46,219 nt of DNA from Collinsella sp. AF33-16 (GCF_003475325.1 NZ_QRQC01000019.1:1-46219); one strand, 5' to 3'; positions 31,839-43,207 are shown, counted from the first letter of the stretch. The notes: generated by a model not told the origin, from the sequence alone. Numbers and translations: made by a program.

Positions 31839-33041
31839 ATGCAGATTACCTCAGGCCTGCCTGAAGGCTTTAACGCCGGCGCGTACGACATGATTGTCGT
31901 CGGTGCTGGATATGCCGGTGCCGTTTGCGCCCGCCGTCTTGCCGAGACCATCGGCTATCGTGTTGCCGTTTTGGAGCGCCGTAGCCACATTGCGGGCAAT
32001 GCCTATGACTGCACTGACGAGGCCGGAATCCTGATCCACGAGTACGGTCCGCATATCTATCACACCTTTAACGAGCGCGTGCACAATTTCCTGTCGCGCT
32101 TTACCAAGTGGACGGATTATCAGCACAAGGTGCTCGCCAACATCAACGGCACCCTTATGCCCGTGCCCTTCAACCACGCGAGTCTCAAGCTCGCCTTTGG
32201 TGACGAGCGCGGCGAGGAGCTGTATCAGAAGCTCGTGGAGACCTTTGGCAAGGATGTCAAGGTGCCCATTATGGAGCTGCGTAAGAAGAACGACCCCGAC
32301 TTGGCCGAGGTCGCTGATTACGTCTACGAGAACGTCTTTTTGCATTACACCATGAAGCAGTGGGGCCAGACGCCCGACCAGATCGATCCCTCGATCACCG
32401 GTCGCGTTCCCGTCTTTGTGGGCGACGATGACCGCTATTTCCCGCAGGCTCCCTTCCAGGGTATGCCGCAGGACGGCTACACGGCGCTGTTCGAGCATAT
32501 GCTCGACCACGACCTGATCGACGTGTTCTGCGACGTGGACGCCCGCGATCTCTTTGAGATCGACGAGACCACCGTCAAGATCGGCGGCAAGGTCTACGGC
32601 GGCGAGATCGTCTATACCGGTCCGCTCGATGAGCTGTTCGACCTTGACCTGGGCGCTCTTCCGTACCGCACGCTCGATATGAAGTTCGAGACGCTTGATA
32701 TGGACCAGTTCCAGCCCGTGGGCACCGTCAACTACACCACGAGCGAGGACTACACGCGTATCACCGAGTTCAAGAACATGACCGGTCAGGTTTTGCCCGG
32801 CAAGACCACCATCATGAAGGAGTACTCCAAGGCCTATACGCCCGGCTCGGGCGAGACGCCGTATTACGCCATTCTTGAGCCCGAGAACCGTGAGCTCTAT
32901 GAGCGCTATCTTGAGCGCGTCCAGAACCTGACAAACTTCCACCCGGTGGGTCGTCTGGCCGAGTATCGTTACTACGATATGGATGCCGTGACCAATTCCG
33001 CCCTCGATCTTTCGGATGAGATTATCGCCTGCCATGCATAA
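31839..33041 (+). CDS. glf: UDP-galactopyranose mutase
   Basis: A 400-residue flavoprotein: FAD-binding MIVVGAGYAGAVCARRL, ERRSHIAGNAYD, EYGPHIYHT, then WGQTPDQIDPSITGRVPV and YFPQAPFQGMPQDGY. It converts UDP-Galp to UDP-Galf for surface glycans. AAGGAG precedes the ATG. Its stop overlaps the start of the next glycosyltransferase gene (ATGCATAA), so both are probably used for the same polymer. Confidence 0.95.
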   Translation: MQITSGLPEGFNAGAYDMIVVGAGYAGAVCARRLAETIGYRVAVLERRSHIAGNAYDCTDEAGILIHEYGPHIYHTFNERVHNFLSRFTKWTDYQHKVLANINGTLMPVPFNHASLKLAFGDERGEELYQKLVETFGKDVKVPIMELRKKNDPDLAEVADYVYENVFLHYTMKQWGQTPDQIDPSITGRVPVFVGDDDRYFPQAPFQGMPQDGYTALFEHMLDHDLIDVFCDVDARDLFEIDETTVKIGGKVYGGEIVYTGPLDELFDLDLGALPYRTLDMKFETLDMDQFQPVGTVNYTTSEDYTRITEFKNMTGQVLPGKTTIMKEYSKAYTPGSGETPYYAILEPENRELYERYLERVQNLTNFHPVGRLAEYRYYDMDAVTNSALDLSDEIIACHA

Positions 33042-34065
33042 AGTCATAACATTCGGTATTCCCTCGTATAACGCCGCTAAGGACATGGACCATTGCATTA
33101 CCTCCATCTTGGAGGGGAGCAATTATGCCACCGATATCGAGATTATCGTGGTGGACGACGGCTCCAAGGATGAGACGGCCGCCAAGGCCGACGAGTGGGA
33201 GGCCCGTTATCCTGGAATCATCCGCGCGGTGCACCAGGAGAATGGCGGCCACGGTATTGCCGTCCTTTCGGGTCTGCGCGAGGCGCAGGGCACCTACTAC
33301 AAGGTTGTCGACTCGGACGACTGGCTTGACGGCGCTGCCCTTTCGACCATGCTGTCGATTCTGCGCGGCTTTGAAGAGCGCGACCAGCGCGTTGACCTGT
33401 TTATCTCGAACTACGTGTACGAGAAGGTTTACGAGGGTACGCATACGGCTATTGGTTACAAGTTTGCCCTGCCTCGAAAAAAGATCTTTACCTGGGACCA
33501 GATCGGCCATTTCCGCCTGGACCAGAATCTGCTCATGCACAGCCTGTGCTATCGCACGGATGCGCTGCGCGAGTCCAACCTTCCCATGCCGCCGCACACG
33601 TTCTATGTGGACAACATCTACGCCTACGTGCCGCTGCCGCGTTGCAAGACCATGTACTACGCCGACATCGACCTCTATCGCTACTTTATCGGTCGCGAGG
33701 GCCAGAGTGTCAACGAGGCCACGATGGTCAAGCGTCTGGACCAGCAGTTCCGTGTTACGCGTATCATGATGGAGTCGTACCACCTGTACAGCGATGTCGA
33801 GTCGTCGCGTCTGCGTTCGTACATGATGGGCTACTTCACCATGATGATGGCGATCTGCTCGGTGCTTACCAAGCTATCCGATGAGGATTTCGCCGATGAG
33901 CGCCTGAAGACGCTATGGAGCGATTTAAAGGCCTACGACGAGCGCATGTATCGTCGTGCTCGCTACGGCGTGGTCGGCTTCTTTACCAATCTGCGTGGCC
34001 GCGCTGGCGACAAAACCACACTCGGCCTATACCGTCTTGCCTCAAAGATCTTCAAATTCAACTAG
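33034..34065 (+). CDS. Family 2 glycosyltransferase
   Basis: A 343-residue GT-A glycosyltransferase: ITFGIPSYNAAKDMDHCI, VVDDGSKDET, the metal-binding VDSDDWLDG and a C-terminal helical part (YMMGYFTMMMAICSV). ATG 33034 overlaps the glf stop by 8 nt. With a UDP-Galf-forming enzyme upstream it may add galactofuranose or build the same cell-surface polysaccharide; the acceptor is unknown. Confidence 0.87.
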   Translation: MHKVITFGIPSYNAAKDMDHCITSILEGSNYATDIEIIVVDDGSKDETAAKADEWEARYPGIIRAVHQENGGHGIAVLSGLREAQGTYYKVVDSDDWLDGAALSTMLSILRGFEERDQRVDLFISNYVYEKVYEGTHTAIGYKFALPRKKIFTWDQIGHFRLDQNLLMHSLCYRTDALRESNLPMPPHTFYVDNIYAYVPLPRCKTMYYADIDLYRYFIGREGQSVNEATMVKRLDQQFRVTRIMMESYHLYSDVESSRLRSYMMGYFTMMMAICSVLTKLSDEDFADERLKTLWSDLKAYDERMYRRARYGVVGFFTNLRGRAGDKTTLGLYRLASKIFKFN

Positions 34066-34097
34066 CTGCTGAGTAATCGCTGCTGATAGGTTGACTG

Positions 34098-34207
34098 GGC
34101 CCCTTGGCCTTTAGTTTGCTACTGCGAACAGTCCTGCTCGCACGGAAAGCACATTAAGTGCTTTCCGGCTCGTGCGGAACTTGTATCAAACTAAAGGCCA
34201 AGGGGCC
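34098..34207. repeat. Palindromic element B1 (family B)
   Basis: Perfect 21-bp arms (34098-34118 with 34187-34207; GGCCCCTTGGCCTTTAGTTTG and its complement). The core holds ACAGTCCTG, GGAAAGCAC/GTGCTTTCC and GGCTCGTGCGGAACT (34167-34181). The core recurs in reverse in element B2, 0.1 kb away, but the arms do not. Confidence 0.82.
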
Positions 34208-34300
34208 TCTGCTATAAGAATCGATTGTCAGGTTATTTGAATTTGAAGATCTTCGACGCGCGGTACATAGGGGCCTGGGTTGAAAAGAATCTGGTTGGTA

Positions 34301-34425
34301 GGTTGCCCGGTGGGGCTTGGTTATGTTTGTCGCGAGTTCCGCACGAGCCGAAGAGCACTTAATGTGCTCTTCGTGCGAGCCAGGACTGTAGAGCAGCAAA
34401 CATAACCAAGCCCCACCGGGCAACC
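34301..34425. repeat. Palindromic element B2 (family B), 29-bp perfect arms
   Basis: The arms 34301-34329 and 34397-34425 are exact complements (start GGTTGCCCGGTGGGGCTTGG). The core shares AGTTCCGCACGAGCC (34335-34349), AGCACTTAATGTGC (34354-34367) and CAGGACTGT (34381-34389) with the reverse complement of B1. It lies 13 nt before the stop of the convergent peptidase gene. The stretch 34208-34300 between B1 and B2 holds no gene. Confidence 0.83.
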
Positions 34426-34437
34426 GGTCAGGTTAGG

Positions 34438-35439
34438 CTACTTCGCGGCGCCGGGGATGCCGTGGGAGGTTTTGGCGGTTTTGGCTCCGTTTACGATGGC
34501 GGTTTGCAAAGCCCTTACGGCGAGCATGCCCAGCAGGTCTAGGGGAACGACGGCGCTTGCCTGGGCGCCCAGTTTGCCGCTGGCGAGGGTGTAGATGGTG
34601 TCGCCATCGTTGGTAGTGTGCGTGGGACGGATGGCGTGTGCGTAGGCGTCTGCGGCCATCTGAGAGACCTTGGTGGCTTGTGCCTTAGTGAGTTCCACGT
34701 TGGTGACGATGCAGCTGATGGTGGTGTTGGTGCGGTCGAGCGGCATCTGCATGGATCCGGCGGCGGCAAAGGCTGCGAGTTCCATGTCGACGATCTGGTC
34801 GCTATCGGCTGCGGCACGCATACCGGCGACCCACTCGCCGGTGAAGGGGTCGACAACGTTGCCGCAGGCGTTGACCGAGACCACGGCGCCCACCTTGATG
34901 GGGCCGAGCGCCACGGCGGCAGCGCCAAGGCCGGCCTTCATGCAGGTGGCGGGGCCCATGAGCTTACCCACGGTAGCGCCCGTGCCGACGCCTACGTTGC
35001 CCTGTTCGAGCTTGGTGGGGGTGTGGTCGAGCGCCTCGCGCACGGCGGCGATGCCGGCCTCAATGTCGGGGCGAACGGTGGGGTCGCCAAAGGCAAGGTC
35101 GAAGATACAGCTGGAGCACACGATGGGCACCTGCGTGGGGCCGACGGGCAGACCAATGCCGCGGCTCTCGAGTTCGCGGGCCACGCCGCTTGCAGCCTCG
35201 AGGCCAAAGGCCGATCCGCCCGAAAGGCAGACGGCGTGGACCTTATCGACGGTGTTTTCGGGACGCAGCAGGTCGGTCTCACGCGAAGCGGGGGCGCCAC
35301 CACGTACGTCAACGCCACCGGTGGCACCCTCGGGCGCCACGATTACGGTGCAGCCGGTGCCAGCCTCCTCGTCCGTATAGTTGCCAAAGCAAAAGCCATC
35401 GACATTGCAAACATCGATGGCTTCGAGCAGTGTGTCCAT
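34438..35439 (-). CDS. P1 family peptidase (DmpA/L-aminopeptidase-like)
   Basis: A 333-residue Ntn-type hydrolase. It has the family blocks VCLSGGSAFGLEAASGV, GTGATVGKLMG, VNACGNVVDPFTG and, at the autoprocessing/nucleophile site, DRTNTTISCIVTN. Start ATG 35437-35439 with AGGAG upstream gives the normal N-terminus (ending FGNYTDEEAGTGCTV); the frame stays open further upstream but without similarity to the family. Such enzymes release N-terminal residues from small peptides or amides. The substrate is unknown. Confidence 0.85.
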   Translation of the reverse strand: MDTLLEAIDVCNVDGFCFGNYTDEEAGTGCTVIVAPEGATGGVDVRGGAPASRETDLLRPENTVDKVHAVCLSGGSAFGLEAASGVARELESRGIGLPVGPTQVPIVCSSCIFDLAFGDPTVRPDIEAGIAAVREALDHTPTKLEQGNVGVGTGATVGKLMGPATCMKAGLGAAAVALGPIKVGAVVSVNACGNVVDPFTGEWVAGMRAAADSDQIVDMELAAFAAAGSMQMPLDRTNTTISCIVTNVELTKAQATKVSQMAADAYAHAIRPTHTTNDGDTIYTLASGKLGAQASAVVPLDLLGMLAVRALQTAIVNGAKTAKTSHGIPGAAK

Positions 35440-35539
35440 GTGTTCTCCTATCGGTTTTCCGCCGGGCCTTATGCCCGGTCGGGATCCGTACGGTACGGCA
35501 AAATTGTAGGCGCTGGGGGATACCCAGCGCCAGATGCAA

Positions 35540-36121
35540 TTACGAGAGTTTTTGAATCGCGCGTGCGACGCGAGCGATGGGCAAGCCCACCACGTTATAG
35601 AAGTCGCCCGATATATCATGCACGAGCATGCGTCCTCCTGTGCCCTGAATGCCGTAGGCGCCGGCCTTGTCCATGGGCTCACCCGAGGCAACATAGCGCT
35701 CGATCTGCTCTTCGGTAAGCTCATAGAACGTCACGTCGGTCACATCGACAAACGACAGGCTCTCGGCGGCATGCGGAGCTGTAGCGTCGCCGGCTTTAAC
35801 GATGCAGACGCCGGTTGCGACCTGGTGCGTGCGGCCCGAAAGCTCGCGGAGCATGGTGCGCGCCTCGTCCCCGTCTGCCGGCTTGCCCAAAATTTGGCCG
35901 TCAAAGGTGACAATAGTATCGGCCGCGACGGTCAGTTCGTTGGGCTCGGCATGCTCGGCGGCAACGGCGGCGGCTTTGGCACGCGCCAAGCGCTCGACGA
36001 GTGTAAGCGGAGCTTCGCCATCAAAAGGCGTTTCGTCGATATCTGCGGGAATCACGCGAATGTCATAGCCCGCCTCGCGCATCAACTCGATGCGGCGCGG
36101 TGATTGCGAAGCCAAAATCAT
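35540..36121 (-). CDS. maf: Maf family nucleotide pyrophosphatase
   Basis: A 193-residue protein with the Maf signature ILASQSPRRIELMREAG, VAADTIVTFDGQILGKPAD, and the C-terminal GKAGAYGIQG-like KAGAYGIQGTGG. It hydrolyses non-canonical or canonical NTPs to NMP and pyrophosphate, acting in septum or nucleotide-pool control. The start overlaps the DJ-1 gene's stop as ATGA, so the two are translationally coupled. Confidence 0.92.
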   Translation of the reverse strand: MILASQSPRRIELMREAGYDIRVIPADIDETPFDGEAPLTLVERLARAKAAAVAAEHAEPNELTVAADTIVTFDGQILGKPADGDEARTMLRELSGRTHQVATGVCIVKAGDATAPHAAESLSFVDVTDVTFYELTEEQIERYVASGEPMDKAGAYGIQGTGGRMLVHDISGDFYNVVGLPIARVARAIQKLS

Positions 36122-36660
36122 AGCTGAATGCCCTCGGCGACCTTCTCGACGGCCTTGTCGCCGGCGAGCGTGCGCAGCAGCTCAAGCGCAAAGGGGAGCG
36201 ACTGGGCCATGCCGCTGGCGGTGATGATGTTGCCGTCTTGCGTAACCTTCTCGCCGGTATAGGCGCCTTCGGGGAAGCTTTTTTCAAAGCCAGGGAAGCA
36301 CGTGGCGTGGCGCCCCTCGAGTAGGTCGAGCTCGCCCAGGATAAACGGGGCGGCGCAGATGGCGGCAACGTGCTTGGTCGCGGCGAACTCGCAGACCACG
36401 TCGCAGACGCGCTGATCGGCACGCAGGTTGGTGGCACCGGGCAAGCCGCCGGGCAGCACGACGCAGTCGTACTCGTCAAAGTTGATCTCATCAAAGAGCG
36501 CATCGCAGGTCACGGGGATCTGCAGCGAGCTTACGACCTCACGTGTGGGCATAATCGAGACGAGCGTGGCACGCACACCGCCGCGACGCATGACATCGAC
36601 CATGGTCAAGCATTCAATAGTTTCAAAGCCATCGGCGGCGAGAACGGCAACGCTGGGCAT
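36118..36660 (-). CDS. DJ-1/PfpI family protein
   Basis: A 180-residue class-I glutamine-amidotransferase-like protein: VAVLAADGFETIECLTMVDV (with the Glu near the active site), the nucleophile elbow AAICAAPFIL (Cys) and VVLPGGLPGATNL. DJ-1 members act as deglycases or chaperone-like stress proteins; the actual activity is not deducible. Start ATG 36658-36660 with AAAGGA upstream; the upstream in-frame Met at 36684 is less likely. Confidence 0.88.
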   Translation of the reverse strand: MPSVAVLAADGFETIECLTMVDVMRRGGVRATLVSIMPTREVVSSLQIPVTCDALFDEINFDEYDCVVLPGGLPGATNLRADQRVCDVVCEFAATKHVAAICAAPFILGELDLLEGRHATCFPGFEKSFPEGAYTGEKVTQDGNIITASGMAQSLPFALELLRTLAGDKAVEKVAEGIQL

Positions 36661-36794
36661 GAGGGTTCCTTTCATAGGCGGCATACAATTAGCCGTCTTA
36701 TACCCCGAAGACCTCCGCTTGCCACGCTCGATTTCCCAATGTTTAAAATAGCCCCGTCCGAATTAGCTACCCCCACCCATCCTCAACAATCTCA

Positions 36795-36839
36795 ATCTGT
36801 AACATCCATCGACCAAAACTAGCCCCAACTGTTACAGAT
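36795..36839. promoter_or_regulatory. Inverted repeat in the 36661-37158 gap
   Basis: ATCTGTAACA (36795-36804) and TGTTACAGAT (36830-36839) are perfect complements 25 nt apart, inside a 0.5-kb region without genes. It could be a hairpin or a pair of operator half-sites upstream of the EamA/GH1/PTS genes. Confidence 0.45.
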
Positions 36840-37005
36840 CGAGACAGTCCCCAACAGCACCGCCTCGTTCGGAGAACGACCGCCACAGGACGGCGGGCAG
36901 AGGCTCACTTTTTTCCTCGGTTTTTCTTGACGGAATCTCACCTGTTGTAGTACTTTGTCCCAGTCTAAAAACGCGTGGACTTTTCTGGGCGCTAGCCACC
37001 TTTTT

Positions 37006-37041
37006 GCCACGCAACCGAGCAGTCGGTTGCGTGGCTTTTTT
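37006..37041 (+). terminator. Strong terminator upstream of the EamA-GH1-PTS operon
   Basis: GCCACGCAACCGA-gcag-TCGGTTGCGTGGC followed by six Ts. No plus-strand gene precedes it, so it either ends a short leader RNA or is an attenuator in front of the sugar operon. A second hairpin, CAGACGCAC/GTGCGTCTG, occupies 37110-37132. I could not recognise a BglG/LicT antiterminator target with confidence. Confidence 0.7.
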
Positions 37042-37158
37042 CGTCTTGGCAGCAGGTGCCACATGCACCGCCAGAAGACCGCACGAGCCCACCTTCCGAC
37101 TGCAGGGAACAGACGCACGAGACGTGCGTCTGCAAGACAGCAGACGGAAGGGAGCCTA

Positions 37159-39691
<2,533 letters not shown>

Positions 39692-39722
39692 CCACCCGGG
39701 CAATATCACTAAGGAGAAAATA

Positions 39723-41171
39723 ATGGCAGAAAAATACGACGACCTGGCCAGATCCATACTCGAGAACGTAGGCGGCGCCGAGAACGTCGCCAGCGTCGCG
39801 CACTGCATCACGCGCGTGCGCTTCAAACTCAAGGACGAGTCCCGCGCCAACACGGCCAAGATCGAGGCCCTCAAGGGCGTCATCCAGGTCATCCAGGCCA
39901 ACGGCCAGTACCAGGTGGTCGTGGGCAACATCGTCGAGGACGTCTACGACGCGGTCCTGGAGGCCGGCAACTTCTCGGGCGGCGCAAGCGCCGACGACGA
40001 GCCCCAAGGCGATAAGACCGTTGCCTCCGTCATCATCGACCTCATCTCTGGCATCTTCCAGCCCATCCTGGGACCGCTTGCCGCCGCAGGCATCATGAAG
40101 GGACTGCTTGCCCTCATCACCTACTTCGTCCCGGCCTTTGCAAACGACGGCCTCTACACGCTGCTCTACACCGTTGCTGACGGCTTCTTCTACTTCCTTC
40201 CCGTCGCCCTGGCGTTCAGTGCCGCGCGCAAGTTCCGCATGAACGAGTTCACCGGCGTGGCAATCGGCGTGGCGCTCCTCTACCCGACGATGGTCGCCCT
40301 GACCTCGGGCGAGGCGCTCGGCAGCATCGACCTCGGCGTGGCCGGCACGTTCTCGTGGTACGCCACCGCCCTCGGGCTCCCCATCATCATGCCCGTGTCC
40401 GGCTACGTGAGCTCGGTGATCCCCGTCCTTCTCATGGTGTGGTTCGGCTCTATCCTTGAGTGCTGGCTCAAGAGCTGGATGCCGGCTGCGCTCAAGATGT
40501 TCCTTGTCCCGCTCGCCACGATGACGGTCTCCATCGTCTTGGGCTACCTCATCATCGGCCCGGTGGCCACCCTCATCACCAACCTGCTGAGCGCGGCGTT
40601 CTCGTTCATCTTCCAGCTCCCCGTGGTTGGTTCCGTCCTGGGCAGCGCCCTAGTCGGCGGACTGTGGATGTGCCTCGTCATCTTCGGCTTCCACTGGAGC
40701 CTCATCCCCATCTCCATCATGAACCTGAACACCCTCGGCCACGATAGCGTGCTCGCCGCCACCATCGGCCACGGGTTCGCACTCGGAGCGGTCATCTTTG
40801 CCATGTACCTCAGAAACAAGGACGAGCGCTTCCGCGGCATCGCCCTTCCCGCGATGATTTCCGCCTTCTTCTTCGGCGTCACCGAGCCGGGCATCTACGG
40901 CATCGCCCTCCCCAACAAGCGCGCGTTCGTCGTGGCATGCTTGAGCTCCGCCGTGGGAGGCGCCATCGTGGGAATGACGGGCGCCCTCATGTACATCTCG
41001 GGCGGCCTCGGCGTCTTCAACCTGCTCAACTTCATCGACGGGACCCCTGGTGGCGCCGGGATCTCCCACATGATCTACGCGATCATCGCCGCACTCGTCT
41101 CTGCCGTTCTGGCCTTTGTTATCGAGTTCATCACCTACCGACCCAACGACGACGAGGAAGGCGCCCGCTAG
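39723..41171 (+). CDS. Beta-glucoside-type PTS transporter, EIIBC
   Basis: A 482-residue protein: EIIB domain (about residues 1-90) with the phosphocysteine in SVAHCITRVRFKLKD, an Asp/Gly-rich linker, then the EIIC domain (about 105-470) with ten or so helices and the GITEPGIYGI-like FFGVTEPGIYGIALP motif. There is no EIIA domain at the C-terminus, so a separate EIIA is needed. It imports and phosphorylates beta-glucosides (or a related sugar); the GH1 enzyme upstream hydrolyses the product. SD AAGGAG. Confidence 0.9.
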   Translation: MAEKYDDLARSILENVGGAENVASVAHCITRVRFKLKDESRANTAKIEALKGVIQVIQANGQYQVVVGNIVEDVYDAVLEAGNFSGGASADDEPQGDKTVASVIIDLISGIFQPILGPLAAAGIMKGLLALITYFVPAFANDGLYTLLYTVADGFFYFLPVALAFSAARKFRMNEFTGVAIGVALLYPTMVALTSGEALGSIDLGVAGTFSWYATALGLPIIMPVSGYVSSVIPVLLMVWFGSILECWLKSWMPAALKMFLVPLATMTVSIVLGYLIIGPVATLITNLLSAAFSFIFQLPVVGSVLGSALVGGLWMCLVIFGFHWSLIPISIMNLNTLGHDSVLAATIGHGFALGAVIFAMYLRNKDERFRGIALPAMISAFFFGVTEPGIYGIALPNKRAFVVACLSSAVGGAIVGMTGALMYISGGLGVFNLLNFIDGTPGGAGISHMIYAIIAALVSAVLAFVIEFITYRPNDDEEGAR

Positions 41172-41179
41172 CTTGCGCC

Positions 41180-41259
41180 CTCCTCAATCAGCTCTATGTA
41201 ATTGAGGAGCAGTTGAGGTGGGTGAAGGCCGAGGGCGATCAAGGTGGCCGCCCTCGGCC
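41180..41259 (+). terminator. Double hairpin after the PTS gene
   Basis: CTCCTCAAT/ATTGAGGAG (41180-41209) and GGCCGAGGGCG/CGCCCTCGGCC (41227-41259) follow the stop codon. No T-run is present. Confidence 0.55.
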
Positions 41260-41307
41260 CGGGACAACCTGCCAGAAGGCGTTTAGCTTTCTCGGGCGGC
41301 GCTGAAA

Positions 41308-41712
41308 TGAACTGCGCCCCGAAACTTAGACGGGTCAATTAGCGGCCTATGCCGCACATGGGGACTGATTCCGGAACTCCTCCGGGGTCAGTCCCTTTTG
41401 CTTAACCTGCCTCCTCTTGTTCCAGTGAACGGTGTAGGCGTGGAGGTCCCGCTTGAACTCCTCGAAGCTCCGCCACGACCGGTTCCTGTAGAACTCGTCC
41501 TTCAGGCGCCCGGGCAGCAGCTCCGTCGCAAGAGCTCGCCCTCGCGCGCCGCCGGCCCCGGCCGGGTCCGGGCGCCCTTCGGCCTTCGGTGCGCCCGTAT
41601 CCCCTGTCGCAAAACTCTGCTGCAAGAGTCCTCAGCGTGGCGTCGTGTCCGACTTTCCCGTCCATAAAGAAGCCCCCCATTTCTAATGTCCAAGAAATGA
41701 GGGGGCGGTTCA
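41308..41712. mobile_element. Internally deleted IS3-family element, 405 bp
   Basis: The left end TGAACTGCGCCCCGAAACTT (from 41308) and the right end, read inward as TGAACCGCCCCCTCATTTC (from 41712), are imperfect terminal inverted repeats sharing TGAAC, GC, CCC and TT.GAC. Between them are only the ends of the transposase reading frames. No clear target duplication is visible (AAA against ATT). It cannot transpose on its own. Confidence 0.65.
41347..41700 (-). pseudogene. IS3-family transposase remnant
   Basis: On the minus strand, the frame ending at 41347 has the C-terminus of an IS3 OrfB (RLKDEFYRNRSWRSFEEFKR, HAYTVHWNKRR, KGLTPEEFRNQSPCAA). An upstream frame (about 41600-41680) reads DGKVGHDATLRTLAAEFCDR, which looks like the start of a transposase OrfA. 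The DDE catalytic core between them is missing and the frames differ, so this is a deletion derivative. Confidence 0.8.
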
Positions 41713-41713
41713 A

Positions 41714-41773
41714 TTTCGGGACGGGGATTAAATAATCATTCAGAACAAATTATTTTATTCCCGTCCCAGAAAA
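41714..41773. repeat. Long imperfect hairpin next to the IS remnant
   Basis: TTTCGGGACGGGGATTAAAT... (41714-41736) pairs with ...ATTATTTTATTCCCGTCCCA (41749-41773). It lies directly beside the IS end and 30 nt after the methyltransferase stop (minus strand), so it may serve as that gene's terminator. Confidence 0.6.
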
Positions 41774-41802
41774 ATCATCGGGCGTGGTCTTGGGCAAACG
41801 GT

Positions 41803-43116
41803 CTAGTTACGCTTGAGGTGGACGACGGTTTCGCAGTGGAAGGTTTGCGGGAACAGGTCGACCGGTGTGATCTTGACGGGGGAGAAGGTGCCTTCCTCGA
41901 CAAAGCGCTTAAGGTCGCGCGCCAGGGTGGCAGGGTCGCAGCTCACATAGGCCACGTCGCGTGCGCTCGTGCTGGCGATGAGGTCGATGGCCTCGGGTGC
42001 CAAGCCTGCGCGCGGCGGGTCGACCACCAGGACATCGGCGTCCTGGTCGGGGAACTCGCGTACGGCATCGCCGCCGATGACGTCGACGTTATCGAGTTTG
42101 TTGATCTCTAGGTTACGGCGCAGGTCGCGTACGGCCGGTCCGTAGGCCTCGACAGCGGCAACAAAGTCGCAGCGGCGGGCGAGCGGCAGGGTAAAGGTTC
42201 CGGCGCCGCAATACAGGTCTACGGCAAGTTCGTCTTCCTGCGGGTCGAGCGCCTTCATGACAAGCTCGATCAAAATCTCGGCACCCTTGGTGTTGACCTG
42301 GAAAAACGACGGGGCCGAAAGGCGCATCTGGCCGTCGGCGATGTTCTCGGTCCAGGAGCCCTCGCCGGCGAGCATCTCAACCTTGGAGACGCGGCGGGCC
42401 TTCTTCTCACCCTTGCTCATAACGCGCACTATGCTCGTGGGGTGTGCGGCGTCTGCCAGCACGCGCGAGACCTGCGAGCGCGGAAACGAGCCCGTGGGCG
42501 TCCAGAGCGCGACTTCGAGCGCCTTGGTGCGACGCGAGGCGCGAATGCCCACGCGCTCCAGGCCTAGGTCGTGGCTGCCGCTCAGATAGTTGAGCGCGCC
42601 GACGACCGACTTGAGCGCCTTGGGAAAACGTTTATCGAACAGCGGACACGAATCGACGGTCACGATCTTGCTTGGATCGACGCCGTGCATGCCAAGACGA
42701 ACGCGGCCGTTGACGACGGTCGGTTCGAGCTCGATTTTATTGCGGTAGCCCCAGTCGTCCTTGGTGTGGCGGATGGGCTGCGCCAGCTCGTCGACTTGCT
42801 CAGGGGTGAACTTGCCGATGCGCTCGAGCGTGGAGCGCAGGTTTTGCTCCTTGGCGGCAAGCTGAGCGGTGCGAGAGAGATTGCCCCACGAGCAGCCGCC
42901 GCAAATGCCAACGAAGGGGCAGGGAGGCTGGATGCGATCGGGGCTCGGCTCCAGAATCTCGGTGGCGCGGGCGCGCATATACGATTTGCCGTCCTGCACG
43001 ATCTCGGCCTCGACGGTGTCGCCCGCCACGGCGCCCTGCACAAATACGGCCTTGCCGTTGTCGGCATGCGCCAGACCATCGGCGCCATACGTCATCGATT
43101 CTATGGTGAGCTTCAT
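41803..43116 (-). CDS. rlmD: TrmA/RumA-type 23S rRNA (uracil-5-)-methyltransferase
   Basis: A 437-residue SAM methyltransferase. N-terminal TRAM-like domain (KLTIESMTYGADGLA), a 4Fe-4S cysteine set (CPFVGICGGC plus DSCPLF), SAM motif VDLYCGAGTFTLP, DPPRAGL and the catalytic Cys in YVSCDPATLARDL. It makes 5-methyluridine in rRNA or tRNA; RlmD, RlmC-like and TrmA-like cannot be separated by eye, so the symbol is provisional. Start ATG 43114-43116 with AGGAA upstream gives the standard N-terminus; the frame is open further upstream. Confidence 0.87.
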   Translation of the reverse strand: MKLTIESMTYGADGLAHADNGKAVFVQGAVAGDTVEAEIVQDGKSYMRARATEILEPSPDRIQPPCPFVGICGGCSWGNLSRTAQLAAKEQNLRSTLERIGKFTPEQVDELAQPIRHTKDDWGYRNKIELEPTVVNGRVRLGMHGVDPSKIVTVDSCPLFDKRFPKALKSVVGALNYLSGSHDLGLERVGIRASRRTKALEVALWTPTGSFPRSQVSRVLADAAHPTSIVRVMSKGEKKARRVSKVEMLAGEGSWTENIADGQMRLSAPSFFQVNTKGAEILIELVMKALDPQEDELAVDLYCGAGTFTLPLARRCDFVAAVEAYGPAVRDLRRNLEINKLDNVDVIGGDAVREFPDQDADVLVVDPPRAGLAPEAIDLIASTSARDVAYVSCDPATLARDLKRFVEEGTFSPVKITPVDLFPQTFHCETVVHLKRN

Positions 43117-43165
43117 ATTCCTGCCCGTCATTCTCGTTGTTGTCCGCAACCATGGTAGCAGGGAA

Positions 43166-43207
43166 AAGCGCCCCGCATCTGAGGCATTCCTCAAATACGG
43201 GGCGCTT
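43166..43207. terminator. Terminator after ppk
   Basis: AAGCGCCCCG and CGGGGCGCTT flank an inner TGAGG/CCTCA stem; on the minus strand it is followed by TTTTCCC, just after the ppk stop. Confidence 0.8.

Noticed and set aside
31851..33122. 423-codon minus-strand frame opposite glf
   Set aside because: Antisense shadow; glf has all its motifs on the plus strand.
30481..34425. Palindromes as a CRISPR array
   Set aside because: There are no regularly spaced direct repeats and no cas genes; the repeats are single long hairpins at separate sites.
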